DNA of 64,000 nt, from contig NZ_JAKWJP010000002.1 of assembly GCF_022761035.1 (NCBI RefSeq), positions 496,001-560,000 of the forward strand, written 5' to 3'. Numbering within the stretch: position 1 is the stretch's first letter; each line of letters begins with the position of its first letter. Made by a program: the position numbers and the translations under genes. The stretch is from Microbacterium sp. SS28. GTDB taxonomy: Bacteria > Actinomycetota > Actinomycetes > Actinomycetales > Microbacteriaceae. The notes under the pieces were generated by a model. The model was not told where the DNA came from. It did no database searches and saw only the letters and a list, made by a program, of their open reading frames with translations. Below, one piece after another: positions 16,530 to 23,744 of this stretch.

Positions 16530-16783
16530 TTCGCTTCCCTTCATGCCCGGGGCCCATCCCCGGCGCAGCGCTGCCGCTCGCGTGCCCGTCGAGCGGCAGC
16601 GCCGGGATCAGGATGCCGTCGGGCCACCTCGCAGGGCGGGTGGTCGTCTCGCCTGGGGACAGCGCGCGCGAAACCCGTCGATGGGGAGGAGAGCAGGGCG
16701 GACGTGTCCGCGCCCGTTGCGGGACGAGGAGCATCCCGCCATGTCGGAGGTCGCACATATCTTCGAATCTGCAAGGAGGAATC

Positions 16784-17044
16784 ATGACGACTCTCTTCGA
16801 ATCCATCGAACGCGAGCCCCGGCTCCGCCTCGGCACGCCGGTGCGCCTGGCCGCCGCGGCCACTGGCCTGTGGCGGGTGCTCGACGCGCAGGGGCTGATC
16901 ATCGGGCATCTCGAGGCGCACCTGGAGGGGCAGGGCGTCCGCTACGGCGCGCGACGCTTCCATGCGGCATCCCGCACGTTCCGCGAGCTGGGCGAGTTCT
17001 GGTCCGCCGACGACGCGGTCGAGTGCCTGCGGCTGGGCCGATGA
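16784..17044 (+). CDS. Small conserved actinobacterial protein of unknown function
   Basis: An 86-residue protein with AAGGAGGA placed 4 bases before the ATG, the strongest ribosome-binding site in the region. It begins MTTLFESIEREPRLRLG, has a compact central segment (LWRVLDAQGLIIGHLEAH) and ends ADDAVECLRLGR. No membrane helix and no recognised domain. The 254 bases between the divergent ssb gene and this gene hold no other reading frame I would support and probably carry both promoters. It ends 4 bases before the converging MocR gene. Confidence 0.68.
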   Translation: MTTLFESIEREPRLRLGTPVRLAAAATGLWRVLDAQGLIIGHLEAHLEGQGVRYGARRFHAASRTFRELGEFWSADDAVECLRLGR

Positions 17045-17048
17045 GCGC

Positions 17049-18476
17049 TCAGACGACTGCCTCGAGCTGCTCCGACGCGACGATGGGTGCGCCGGACCGC
17101 ACGTGCGGCCATGCGTCGGCGAGGATCCCGACGGCGCGCCGCAGCTCATCGACGGGCGCTGTGAACGGCAGACGGAGGTGGCGGTCGTGGCCGCCGTCCA
17201 CCGAGAAGCGCGGACCCGCTGACAGGAGCAGACCGCGCGAACGCGCCTCCATGACGATCGCGGAGCTGAGCGGCGCGTCCAGCTCGATCCACAGCGAGAC
17301 GCCGCCGTGCGTATCCGGCGCCGACCACTCGGGGATCTCGGATCGGATCGCCGCGACCGCCGCGTCCCGACCTTCCCTCAGCAGGTGCGAGCGCTGCGCG
17401 ACGATCTCGTCGAACCGGGGCAGCAGCTCGGCGGCCACCGCCTGCTCGAACTCGGGGGTCCCGAGATCGTGTGCCGACCGCGCGGCGACGAGTCGACGGA
17501 CGAACTCGGCACTCGCTCGGATCCACCCGACCCGCAGCCCGCCCCAGACGGTCTTGCCGAGAGATCCGACGCGGACGACGGAGTCGCGCTCCGCGTCGGC
17601 GAAGCCGGCGCCGCCGATCGGGCCGCGATCGATGTCGAGGTCCGCCGTCGTCTCATCGAGCACGAGGACCGTGCCCGAGCGCTCCGCGGCCTCGAGGATC
17701 CCGGCTCGTTCCACGCTCGTCATCGACCGCCCCGTGGGGTTCTGGAAGTCGGGCATGAGGTAAGCCGCGACAGGCAGCGTCCGCGCGAGCGCCTGCTGTG
17801 CGCGATCGAGGTCCCATCCGTCCGACGTCGTCACCGGCATCCCCACCAATCGGGCGCCCGCGCGCCGGAACGCATCGGCGGCGTGCGGATATGTCGGCGT
17901 CTCGAACAGCACCCGATCGCCGCGCCCGAGCAGCACTGACGCGAGGAGGTGGATCGCAGACTGCGCCCCCGTGGTCACGAGCACCTCGCGCGGATGCGTC
18001 GGGATGCCGCGGGCCGTGTAGCGCTCGGCGATGGCCGCGCGCAGCTCGCTGCGTCCGAGCACGTCGTAGCCCGTGCGCGCGACGAGCGCAGCGGAGCGGC
18101 TTGCGACGTCGGCCATGACTCCCGCCAGCCCGGGCCACGCCGGCGGACTCGCCTGCTGCAGATCGATGGCGCCCTCCAAGGCGGCAACGCTCCCGGGATC
18201 GCGGCGCCCCAGCGGGAGAGTCACGCTCCCCGAGCCGCGAGTGCTGGAGATATGGCCGGTATCGCGCAGGCTCCGGTACGCGGCGGCCACCGTGCTGCGG
18301 CTGAGACGGAGCGCCACGGCGAGTTCACGCTCGGCGGGCAGGGCCGTGCGCGGCGCGAGCCGGTTGTCCAGGCACAGCAGCCGGATGCCGTCGGCGAGCG
18401 CTTCGTACGCAGGCTCGCTCGTGCGCCAGCCGCCGAGGGCCGCCGTGAGCGCACGAGCGGAGATGCGGGAGTCCAT
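17049..18476 (-). CDS. MocR-family regulator (GntR helix-turn-helix fused to PLP aminotransferase domain)
   Basis: A 475-residue regulator. Residues about 10-75 form a GntR-type winged helix (LPAERELAVALRLSRSTVAAAYRSL), a linker follows, and the rest is a fold-type I aminotransferase-like domain with the PLP lysine in VGSLGKTVWGGLRVGW. An aromatic YPHAADAF segment and PDFQNPTG complete the cofactor site. It is divergent from a YczE-type membrane gene; MocR regulators of the YczR subgroup are known to be linked with yczE genes, so it probably controls its neighbour. The ATG at 18476 has TATTGT six bases upstream; a longer start at 18521 would overlap the promoter. The effector is unknown. Confidence 0.92.
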   Translation of the reverse strand: MDSRISARALTAALGGWRTSEPAYEALADGIRLLCLDNRLAPRTALPAERELAVALRLSRSTVAAAYRSLRDTGHISSTRGSGSVTLPLGRRDPGSVAALEGAIDLQQASPPAWPGLAGVMADVASRSAALVARTGYDVLGRSELRAAIAERYTARGIPTHPREVLVTTGAQSAIHLLASVLLGRGDRVLFETPTYPHAADAFRRAGARLVGMPVTTSDGWDLDRAQQALARTLPVAAYLMPDFQNPTGRSMTSVERAGILEAAERSGTVLVLDETTADLDIDRGPIGGAGFADAERDSVVRVGSLGKTVWGGLRVGWIRASAEFVRRLVAARSAHDLGTPEFEQAVAAELLPRFDEIVAQRSHLLREGRDAAVAAIRSEIPEWSAPDTHGGVSLWIELDAPLSSAIVMEARSRGLLLSAGPRFSVDGGHDRHLRLPFTAPVDELRRAVGILADAWPHVRSGAPIVASEQLEAVV

Positions 18477-18482
18477 GAGGCC

Positions 18483-18488
18483 ACAATA
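18483..18488 (-). promoter_or_regulatory. Predicted -10 box (TATTGT) of the MocR gene
   Basis: TATTGT on the minus strand, six bases before the MocR ATG at 18476. The inverted repeat at 18494-18518 covers the region where its -35 would lie, consistent with autoregulation. Confidence 0.45.
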
Positions 18489-18493
18489 GCCGA

Positions 18494-18533
18494 ATTGGAC
18501 TGTATGGATCAGTCCAATCATGCGATTGGATCA
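18494..18533. promoter_or_regulatory. Predicted operator between the MocR gene and yczE: inverted repeat plus a third half-site
   Basis: ATTGGACTG (18494-18502) and CAGTCCAAT (18510-18518) form a perfect 9-bp inverted repeat around a 7-base spacer. A third partial copy, ATTGGATCA, starts at 18525 in direct orientation with the first arm, 31 bases later. The array lies between the two divergent starts and would cover both promoters. MocR regulators are known to use repeated boxes, often with direct-repeat components. Confidence 0.65.
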
Positions 18534-18538
18534 TTCCC

Positions 18539-19177
18539 ATGACACGCCGCGTCGCCCAGCTCCTCATCGGCCTCGTCCTCTACGGGACGGGGTGCGCCCT
18601 GACGATCGAGGCGGGCCTGGGCGTCGACCCCTGGACGGTGCTCGCTCAGGGCGTCTCGCTCCACACAGGGATCGGCATCGGCTGGATCGCCAACATCATC
18701 GGCTTCTTCGTGCTGCTGCTGTGGATCCCGCTGCGGCAGAAGCCCGGCATCGGCACGATCGCCAACATCCTGCTCGTCGGGACGAGCATCCAATTCGCCC
18801 TGTGGGTCATCCCGCCGGTCAGCGGCATCGTGCTCCAGTTCGCCCTGCTGCTGGCGGGCATCGCGACGGTCGCCGTCGCGTCAGGGCTCTACATCGGCGC
18901 GCACTTCGGCCCTGGGCCGCGCGACGGGCTCATGACCGGCATGCACGCGCGACTCGGGTGGCCCGTGTGGCTGTGTCGCGCCGTCGTCGAGGTGAGCGTC
19001 CTGCTCATCGGCTGGGCGCTCGGCGGAACAGTCGGCATCGGCACCGTGCTCTTCGCGGCCCTCATCGGACCGCTCGTGCACCTCGCTCTTCCCGTCCTCG
19101 ACACCCGGCGCCCTTCGAGGGCCGGGCGTCAGACGGTCAGTGCTCGCGGAACTCGGGTCGATCCGAACCCGGCTTGA
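18539..19177 (+). CDS. yczE: YczE-family integral membrane protein
   Basis: A 212-residue polytopic membrane protein with about five to six helices (LLIGLVLYGTGCALTIEAGL, IIGFFVLLLWIPL and later segments). The GVDPWTVLAQG and GPGPRDGLMTG motifs mark the YczE/YitT-related DUF161-like family. Function is unknown; members are thought to be transporters or transport-related. The gene is divergent from its probable MocR regulator across a 62-base region carrying the predicted operator. Its last 41 bases overlap the 3' end of a converging small gene, so the polar C-terminal tail (ARGTRVDPNPA) may be poorly constrained. Confidence 0.85.
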   Translation: MTRRVAQLLIGLVLYGTGCALTIEAGLGVDPWTVLAQGVSLHTGIGIGWIANIIGFFVLLLWIPLRQKPGIGTIANILLVGTSIQFALWVIPPVSGIVLQFALLLAGIATVAVASGLYIGAHFGPGPRDGLMTGMHARLGWPVWLCRAVVEVSVLLIGWALGGTVGIGTVLFAALIGPLVHLALPVLDTRRPSRAGRQTVSARGTRVDPNPA

Positions 19178-19349
19178 GATGCGCGACCAGCGCGCTCTTG
19201 GCGACATCGAGCGCGGGATACGTGCCCAATGGGCCGTCCGCGCCGACCATCTTCACCGAGAACGCGTCATCGGCCGACTTCTCGATCGATCCGACGGCAC
19301 CGGCGGGACCATACGCCACCCACAGGCGGCGGGTCTGCGTGTCACTCAT
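19137..19349 (-). CDS. Small conserved protein of unknown function
   Basis: A 70-residue soluble protein beginning MSDTQTRRLWVAYGPAG and ending GSDRPEFREH. The sequence looks like a compact domain with an aromatic first strand (LWVAYG) and a KMVGADGPLG turn; similar short proteins occur in related genomes without a proven role. AAAGGAG lies before the ATG at 19349. The stop lies inside the yczE coding region (41-base convergent overlap). Probably real because of the ribosome-binding site and codon use. Confidence 0.6.
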   Translation of the reverse strand: MSDTQTRRLWVAYGPAGAVGSIEKSADDAFSVKMVGADGPLGTYPALDVAKSALVAHLKPGSDRPEFREH

Positions 19350-19466
19350 GTGGAGCTCCTTTCAGCGCACCCCGTTGCCGACGCTACGCCCCGTGGCAGA
19401 GGTGCCGCCAGGTCTGTCAGCCACTTCACGGAATCCCCCGCTCGACCGGTAGCCTGAGAGGACCTT

Positions 19467-19539
19467 CCCTCCGTAGCTCAGGGGACAGAGCGAGCGGTTT
19501 CTACCCGCAAGGTCGGGGGTTCGAATCCTCCCGGAGGGG
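19467..19539 (+). tRNA. tRNA-Arg (anticodon TCT)
   Basis: The 73-base cloverleaf has acceptor arms CCCTCCG/CGGAGGG, a D stem GCTC/GAGC, an anticodon loop TTTCTAC with TCT at 34-36 (reads AGA), a T loop TTCGAAT, and discriminator G. CCA is not encoded. Pair 27-43 is an A-A mismatch, leaving a four-pair anticodon stem. AGA is rare in this GC-rich genome. Confidence 0.9.
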
Positions 19540-19567
19540 CTCAGGTCGCGCCGTCGGCGGCCATTAC

Positions 19568-19573
19568 TAGGAT
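19568..19573 (+). promoter_or_regulatory. Predicted -10 box (TAGGAT) of orn
   Basis: TAGGAT lies seven bases before the ATG at 19581. The other possible start, ATG 19572, falls inside the box, which favours 19581. Confidence 0.45.
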
Positions 19574-19580
19574 GGTCGGC

Positions 19581-20207
19581 ATGGTGGGCGCTTCCGAGAA
19601 CGATCGGCTCGTATGGATCGACTGCGAGATGACGGGCCTCGATCTCGACCAGGACGAACTCGTCGAAATCGCCGTCATCGTGACCGACTTCGAGCTGCGG
19701 CCGATGCATCCGGGATTCCAGATCGTCATCAAGCCCGACGATTCGGCTCTCGAGCACATGAGCGAGTTCGTGCGGCGGATGCATTCCAGCTCGGGGCTGC
19801 TCGAGGAGATCCCGCACGGAGTGACGACGGCAGACGCCGAGTTCCAGGCACTCGAGTACATCCAGCAGTTCGTGCCGCTCGAGGGCAAGGCCCCTCTCGC
19901 AGGCAACACGATCGGCACCGACCGTATGTTCCTCGCGAAGTACATGCCGCGCATCGACCGTTGGCTGCACTACCGCAACGTCGACGTGTCGAGCGTCAAG
20001 GAGCTCTCGCGCCGCTGGTACCCGCGCGCGTACATCCACGCGCCGGCCAAGGACGGCGGTCACCGCGCCCTCGCCGACATCCGCGAATCGATCCGCGAAC
20101 TCGCGTACTACCGCCAGGCGGTCTTCGTGCCGCAGCCCGGTCCGACCAGCGACGGCGCGCGTGCCGCGGCGGCATCGGTCGTGTCGGCATTTGCCCCCGG
20201 GGTGTGA
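19581..20207 (+). CDS. orn: Oligoribonuclease
   Basis: 3'-5' exoribonuclease of the DEDDh group that degrades RNA fragments of two to five nucleotides, including pGpG from cyclic-di-GMP turnover. Catalytic acidic residues are visible in WIDCEMTGLD (first Asp and Glu), in NTIGTDRMFL and in GGHRALADIRESI (His and last Asp). The length of 208 residues is normal, with a short alanine-rich tail. An ATG nine bases upstream is possible, but the 19581 start fits the TAGGAT box. It lies between two tRNA genes and is probably transcribed alone. Confidence 0.94.
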   Translation: MVGASENDRLVWIDCEMTGLDLDQDELVEIAVIVTDFELRPMHPGFQIVIKPDDSALEHMSEFVRRMHSSSGLLEEIPHGVTTADAEFQALEYIQQFVPLEGKAPLAGNTIGTDRMFLAKYMPRIDRWLHYRNVDVSSVKELSRRWYPRAYIHAPAKDGGHRALADIRESIRELAYYRQAVFVPQPGPTSDGARAAAASVVSAFAPGV

Positions 20208-20243
20208 GAGAATCGTCTGGTTGCCCGCTCACGCGGGAGACAT

Positions 20244-20320
20244 GGTGGGTATAGCTCAGTTGGTAGAGCGCGGCCTTGTGGTGGCCGATGTCGCGGGTTC
20301 GAGCCCCGTTACTCACCCCA
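20244..20320 (+). tRNA. tRNA-His (anticodon GTG)
   Basis: The cloverleaf carries the extra G(-1) at 20244 opposite C73, a histidine-tRNA hallmark, acceptor arms GTGGGTA/TACTCAC, anticodon loop TTGTGGT closed by CGGCC/GGCCG, and an encoded CCA at 20318-20320. It lies 36 bases after orn and 22 bases before the metallopeptidase gene. Confidence 0.95.
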
Positions 20321-20342
20321 ATGAACGAAGTCTGATCGTGCT

Positions 20343-20693
20343 GTGATCGAGATGGATGCCGCCGCCTTCGAGACGCTCGTGGTCGACGAGCTCGACCTGC
20401 TGCCGGACGACATGGTCCAGGGGCTCGAGAACATCGTCTTCGTCGTCGAGGACCGCCCCGAGGACGGAAGTCTCGACCTCCTGGGTCTCTACGATGGCTG
20501 GTCCCTCACCGAGCGCGACCGCTACGGCGTGGGCGAACTGCCCGACCGCATCATCGTGTACCGCGAACCGCATCTGGCCGTCTGCGACACCGTGGACGAC
20601 CTGCGCGACGAAGTCCACACGACTCTTGTGCACGAGATCGCGCACTTCTACGGCATCGACGACGACCGCCTCCACGAACTCGGATGGGCGTGA
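20343..20693 (+). CDS. Zincin-like metallopeptidase family protein (PF06262 type)
   Basis: A 116-residue protein with HEIAHFYGIDDD at 97-108, the HExxHxxGxxD zinc-binding signature of the small MMP-like family. The rest (ENIVFVVEDRPED, GLYDGWSLTERD) matches the family well. No substrate is known; these proteins are common in actinobacteria beside clpS. The start may be the GTG at 20343 or the ATG at 20352. Its TGA overlaps the clpS ATG (TGATG), so it heads a three-gene operon with clpS and DUF2017. Confidence 0.88.
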   Translation: MIEMDAAAFETLVVDELDLLPDDMVQGLENIVFVVEDRPEDGSLDLLGLYDGWSLTERDRYGVGELPDRIIVYREPHLAVCDTVDDLRDEVHTTLVHEIAHFYGIDDDRLHELGWA

Positions 20694-20989
20694 TGGTCGC
20701 GTCAACGCCCGAGACGAGTGAGCGCGTCGAGCTCGGCACGACGGTCACCGCGGCCCGCGTCTGGCAGACCGTGGTCTGGAACGATCCGGTCAACCTCATG
20801 AGCTACGTCGTGCACGTGTTCCGCGAATACTTCGGATTCCCGCGCGCTCGTGCCGAGCTGCTCATGCTCGCGGTGCACCACGACGGCCACGCGGTCGTCG
20901 CGGAGGGCGCCCGGGAGCAGATGGAGCTCCACGCGAGCGCGATGCACGACTACGGCCTGTGGGCCACCGTGAGAGAGGCCCCGCAATGA
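20693..20989 (+). CDS. clpS: ATP-dependent Clp protease adaptor ClpS
   Basis: Delivers N-degron substrates to the ClpA/ClpC unfoldase. The core motif WNDPVNLMSYVV (about residues 29-40), VFREYFGF and LMLAVHHDGHAVVAEG with the conserved histidines match ClpS. The flexible N-terminal extension is about 28 residues, as expected. I place the start at the ATG overlapping the metallopeptidase stop (TGATG); an ATG three codons earlier is also in frame. Its TGA overlaps the next gene's ATG as ATGA. Confidence 0.92.
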   Translation: MVASTPETSERVELGTTVTAARVWQTVVWNDPVNLMSYVVHVFREYFGFPRARAELLMLAVHHDGHAVVAEGAREQMELHASAMHDYGLWATVREAPQ

Positions 20990-21480
20990 CCCGCAGACTC
21001 GTCGTGCTCGAGATCACCCGCATGGAGGCGACGCACCTCGCGGGACTCGTGATGCAGTTCAGCGATCTGCTCACCGAGACCGGCGATCGCTCCCCCTCCG
21101 ATCCGGCGGTGGCAAGGCTCGTGCCCGATGCCTACCCCGACGACGCCGAGGCCGCGCAGGAATTCCGCTCGCTGACCCAGCGCGACCTCCTGGATCGACG
21201 ATCGACGGATGCCGCGGCCGTGCTGGCGAGCCTGCACGACGTGGTCGAGCCGGCGCTGGACCCGCACGACGAGGGAGCGACCCAGATCGCCGTCGTCGAG
21301 CTGGACGCCGACGGGCTGCAGTCGTGGCTGCGCACCCTCGCGGCGGTGCGCCTCGTCCTCGCGTCGAGGCTCGGCATCGTCGACGAGGACGATCACGACG
21401 AGGACGATCCCCGGTTCGGCATCTACGACTGGCTCGGCTACCGCCTCGAAGGTCTCGTCAAGGCGGCCGAGGGCGCCTGA
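20986..21480 (+). CDS. DUF2017 family protein
   Basis: A 164-residue acidic soluble protein, typical in length for DUF2017, which in actinobacteria almost always follows clpS. Conserved-looking parts are the N-terminal EATHLAGLVMQFSDLL helix, the FRSLTQRDLLDRR segment and the C-terminal YDWLGYRLEGLVKA helix. The function is unknown; genomic context suggests a role with Clp-dependent proteolysis, but this is inference. The ATG overlaps the clpS stop, so the three genes are translationally coupled. Confidence 0.87.
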   Translation: MTRRLVVLEITRMEATHLAGLVMQFSDLLTETGDRSPSDPAVARLVPDAYPDDAEAAQEFRSLTQRDLLDRRSTDAAAVLASLHDVVEPALDPHDEGATQIAVVELDADGLQSWLRTLAAVRLVLASRLGIVDEDDHDEDDPRFGIYDWLGYRLEGLVKAAEGA

Positions 21481-21490
21481 CACCACGCGA

Positions 21491-22084
21491 TCAGGGCACC
21501 TCGACGACGTGCGTCGCGAGGCTGCGCGGATCGTTGCGGGCGATGTGCCGCTCCTCCTGCTCGGCCCACCGATCCCAGAATGGCCGGTACGAGTCGCCGT
21601 CCCGGCTCAGCGCGCGGCGCTTGCGCGACGCGGGCGGGGACTCGAGCCACACCCGGATGTCGCCGAGCTTCGCGGTCGCCTCCGTCAGCAGGCCCGCGCC
21701 CTCGACGATGAGCGGCAGAGACGGGTCGACCGCGTGCGCCTCGGCATGGGTCGAGGCATCCCAATCCCATCGCTGCCAGACGCCGATCTGACCACGCGCG
21801 TGCGGGAAGAGGATCAGTCCGCGGGCCGCCTCCGCGCCCTCCGCGAGCCCATCCCAGCCGGGATAGAGGCTGTCGAGCGCGACGAGCTGCACACGGCCGC
21901 GGAGCGGCCAGCGCGCCACGAGCTCGCGGGCGAGCGTCGTCTTGCCCGCTCCACTGCGCCCGTCGACGAGGACGACCGGATTCGCGACGCCGAGCGCCGA
22001 GACCGATTCGAGGATCCGGCCCGCCGCGCTGCGCAGCGCCGCCGAGACGGGATCGACGCTACTTCTTGAGGGTGCGGATGACAC
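21491..22084 (-). CDS. P-loop kinase-like ATP-binding protein (uridine-kinase-like)
   Basis: A 197-residue nucleotide-binding protein with Walker A GRSGAGKTT at about 42-50, an LVALDSLYPGWDGL segment typical of nucleoside-kinase-like folds, and a C-terminal charged region WDRWAEQEERHIARNDPRS that could form the lid. The phosphate acceptor cannot be identified. Its start overlaps the end of the GerW-like gene by 26 bases, so translation is likely coupled. Convergent with the clpS operon. Confidence 0.82.
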   Translation of the reverse strand: MSSAPSRSSVDPVSAALRSAAGRILESVSALGVANPVVLVDGRSGAGKTTLARELVARWPLRGRVQLVALDSLYPGWDGLAEGAEAARGLILFPHARGQIGVWQRWDWDASTHAEAHAVDPSLPLIVEGAGLLTEATAKLGDIRVWLESPPASRKRRALSRDGDSYRPFWDRWAEQEERHIARNDPRSLATHVVEVP

Positions 22085-22379
22085 GACTCAGCGCACGGCC
22101 CGCCACCCACACGAAGGGGATCGCGACCGCGAGGAGCGCCACGACGTTCGGCTCGAACCGCACATCGCCGCCGCGACGGATGTAGGAGCCGAGCGGCACC
22201 GACCATCCCCCGCCACCTCCGCCGCCGTTGCCGGACTCGTCCGATCCGCCGCCGAAGCCGGTCCACGAGAACGCGACGGGGATCAGCTGGACACCGCCGA
22301 TGTCGCGCTGTTCGCCATAGGCGCTGTTGACCCCGAGGGCCGCCGACTGCTTGCCGAGCTCGAGTGCGATGTTGGGCAT
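22059..22379 (-). CDS. GerW/YtfJ-family protein
   Basis: A 106-residue protein with the GerW-type core: YGEQRDIGGVQLIPVAFSW followed by a glycine-rich run (about residues 43-60), then a hydrophobic helix near the C-terminus (VVALLAVAIPFVWVAG) and a basic end RTLKK. GerW was first described in Bacillus sporulation, but the family is widespread in non-sporulating actinobacteria, where its role is unknown. The ATG has TAGCGT six bases upstream, indicating a leaderless mRNA. Its last 26 bases overlap the kinase-like gene. Confidence 0.8.
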   Translation of the reverse strand: MPNIALELGKQSAALGVNSAYGEQRDIGGVQLIPVAFSWTGFGGGSDESGNGGGGGGGWSVPLGSYIRRGGDVRFEPNVVALLAVAIPFVWVAGRALSRVIRTLKK

Positions 22380-22385
22380 GACCCC

Positions 22386-22391
22386 ACGCTA
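22386..22391 (-). promoter_or_regulatory. Predicted -10 box (TAGCGT) of the GerW-like gene
   Basis: TAGCGT on the minus strand lies six bases before the ATG at 22379 and would drive the GerW-kinase pair as a leaderless transcript. Confidence 0.4.
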
Positions 22392-22445
22392 CCGGTCCGG
22401 CCGTGCGCTGCCCAGGTCGACACCGTGCATTTCCGGCGCGCGCGC

Positions 22446-23705
22446 TTACTCGAGCGGAGGGGCCTTGGGGTTCGACGGAAGCGTGCCTCCACCTCGCGCG
22501 CGGCCGAGCAGCGTCGCGCGCGTCACGGTGCCGCGACCGAAGCGCGCGGCGGCATCGTCGAGCGCGCCCTCGACGCGCCGCCATTCCTCGTCGTCATCCC
22601 AGAGCGTGGCCATGTCCATCGCGACGGGACGCAGCTTCTCGCCGCGCACGCCGACGAGACGCACAGGCAACGGACGGTCCACAGCGCCGAAGAGCTCGAG
22701 CGCGGCGTCGCCTATGCGCTGACCGACCGACGTCGGCTCCGCCAGTGTCTGCGAGCGGCTGATCGTCGTGAAGTCGGCGAATCGCACCTTGATGGCGATC
22801 GTCGACGCCTCCCACGCGTTCTCGCGCAGCCGCGCACCGACCCGATCGGCGAGCCGCCGGAACTCGGAGCGCAGGACCGCGGGATCGTCGATGTCGTGAT
22901 GGAAGGTCTCTTCGTGCCCGACGCTCTTCTCGACGCGAGCCGTGTCGACGTGCCGCGCGTCGAGGCCGCGGGCGAGGTGCCAGATGCGATCTCCCATCGC
23001 GGCTCCGAGCACACGATCGAGGACGGGACGCGGCGTGTCGAGGATGTCGGCCACCGAGCGGATGCCGCGTGATTCGAGAGCCTCGCCGGCCTTGGGGCCG
23101 ATGCCCCAGAGCGCCCGCACGGGTTGCTCGGCGAGGAAGGCCGCCGTGTCGGCCCCGCGGACGATCAGCAGCCCATCGGGCTTGCTGAGGGTCGAGGCCA
23201 TCTTCGCGACGTGCTTGGTCGCCGCGACGCCGATGCTGCAGGTGAGCCCCGTCTCGTCCAGGACGCGGCGCCGCAGGTCGACGGCGATGCGCCCCGGCGA
23301 TCCCCACAGCCGCCGGGCGCCCCGCACATCGAGGAACGCCTCGTCGATCGAGAGCGGCTCGACGATCGGAGTGAACTCGTGGAAGATGCGCATGACGTGC
23401 TTCGACAGCTCGACGTAGCGGTCGAAGGTCGGCGGCACGACGATCGCCGTGGGGCACAGCCGAAGCGCCTGCCCGACGGGCATGGCGGACCGCACGCCGT
23501 AGCGGCGGGCCTCGTACGTCGCGCTCGAGACCACGCCCCGACCCTCGAGCCCGCCGATGATGACGGGCTTGCCCTTCAGCGACGGGTCGTCGAGGACCGC
23601 GACTGCCGCGAAGAAGGCGTCCATGTCGACATGCAGGATGCCGGTGCCCGTGTCGTCCGCCCCCTCGGGCGAGACGACACGGCCCGATCCATCCCCGCGC
23701 CCCAT
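22446..23705 (-). CDS. dinB: DNA polymerase IV (Y-family translesion polymerase)
   Basis: Error-prone polymerase acting past DNA lesions. The 419-residue protein has the first catalytic carboxylate block HVDMDAFFAAVA (about 25-36), the second SIDEAFLDVRG with the catalytic Asp-Glu pair, the helix-hairpin-helix region ALWGIGPKAGEALESRG, and a C-terminal little-finger domain. The last 40 residues are basic and proline-rich; I see no obvious canonical beta-clamp motif at the very end. The start is preceded by GGGAG; a GAGAAT sequence six bases upstream is a weak leaderless-type box. I see no LexA-type site nearby. Confidence 0.94.
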   Translation of the reverse strand: MGRGDGSGRVVSPEGADDTGTGILHVDMDAFFAAVAVLDDPSLKGKPVIIGGLEGRGVVSSATYEARRYGVRSAMPVGQALRLCPTAIVVPPTFDRYVELSKHVMRIFHEFTPIVEPLSIDEAFLDVRGARRLWGSPGRIAVDLRRRVLDETGLTCSIGVAATKHVAKMASTLSKPDGLLIVRGADTAAFLAEQPVRALWGIGPKAGEALESRGIRSVADILDTPRPVLDRVLGAAMGDRIWHLARGLDARHVDTARVEKSVGHEETFHHDIDDPAVLRSEFRRLADRVGARLRENAWEASTIAIKVRFADFTTISRSQTLAEPTSVGQRIGDAALELFGAVDRPLPVRLVGVRGEKLRPVAMDMATLWDDDEEWRRVEGALDDAAARFGRGTVTRATLLGRARGGGTLPSNPKAPPLE

Positions 23706-23744
23706 GGCGTCATTCTCCCTTGGAGCGCCGACACGTGCGCAGTG

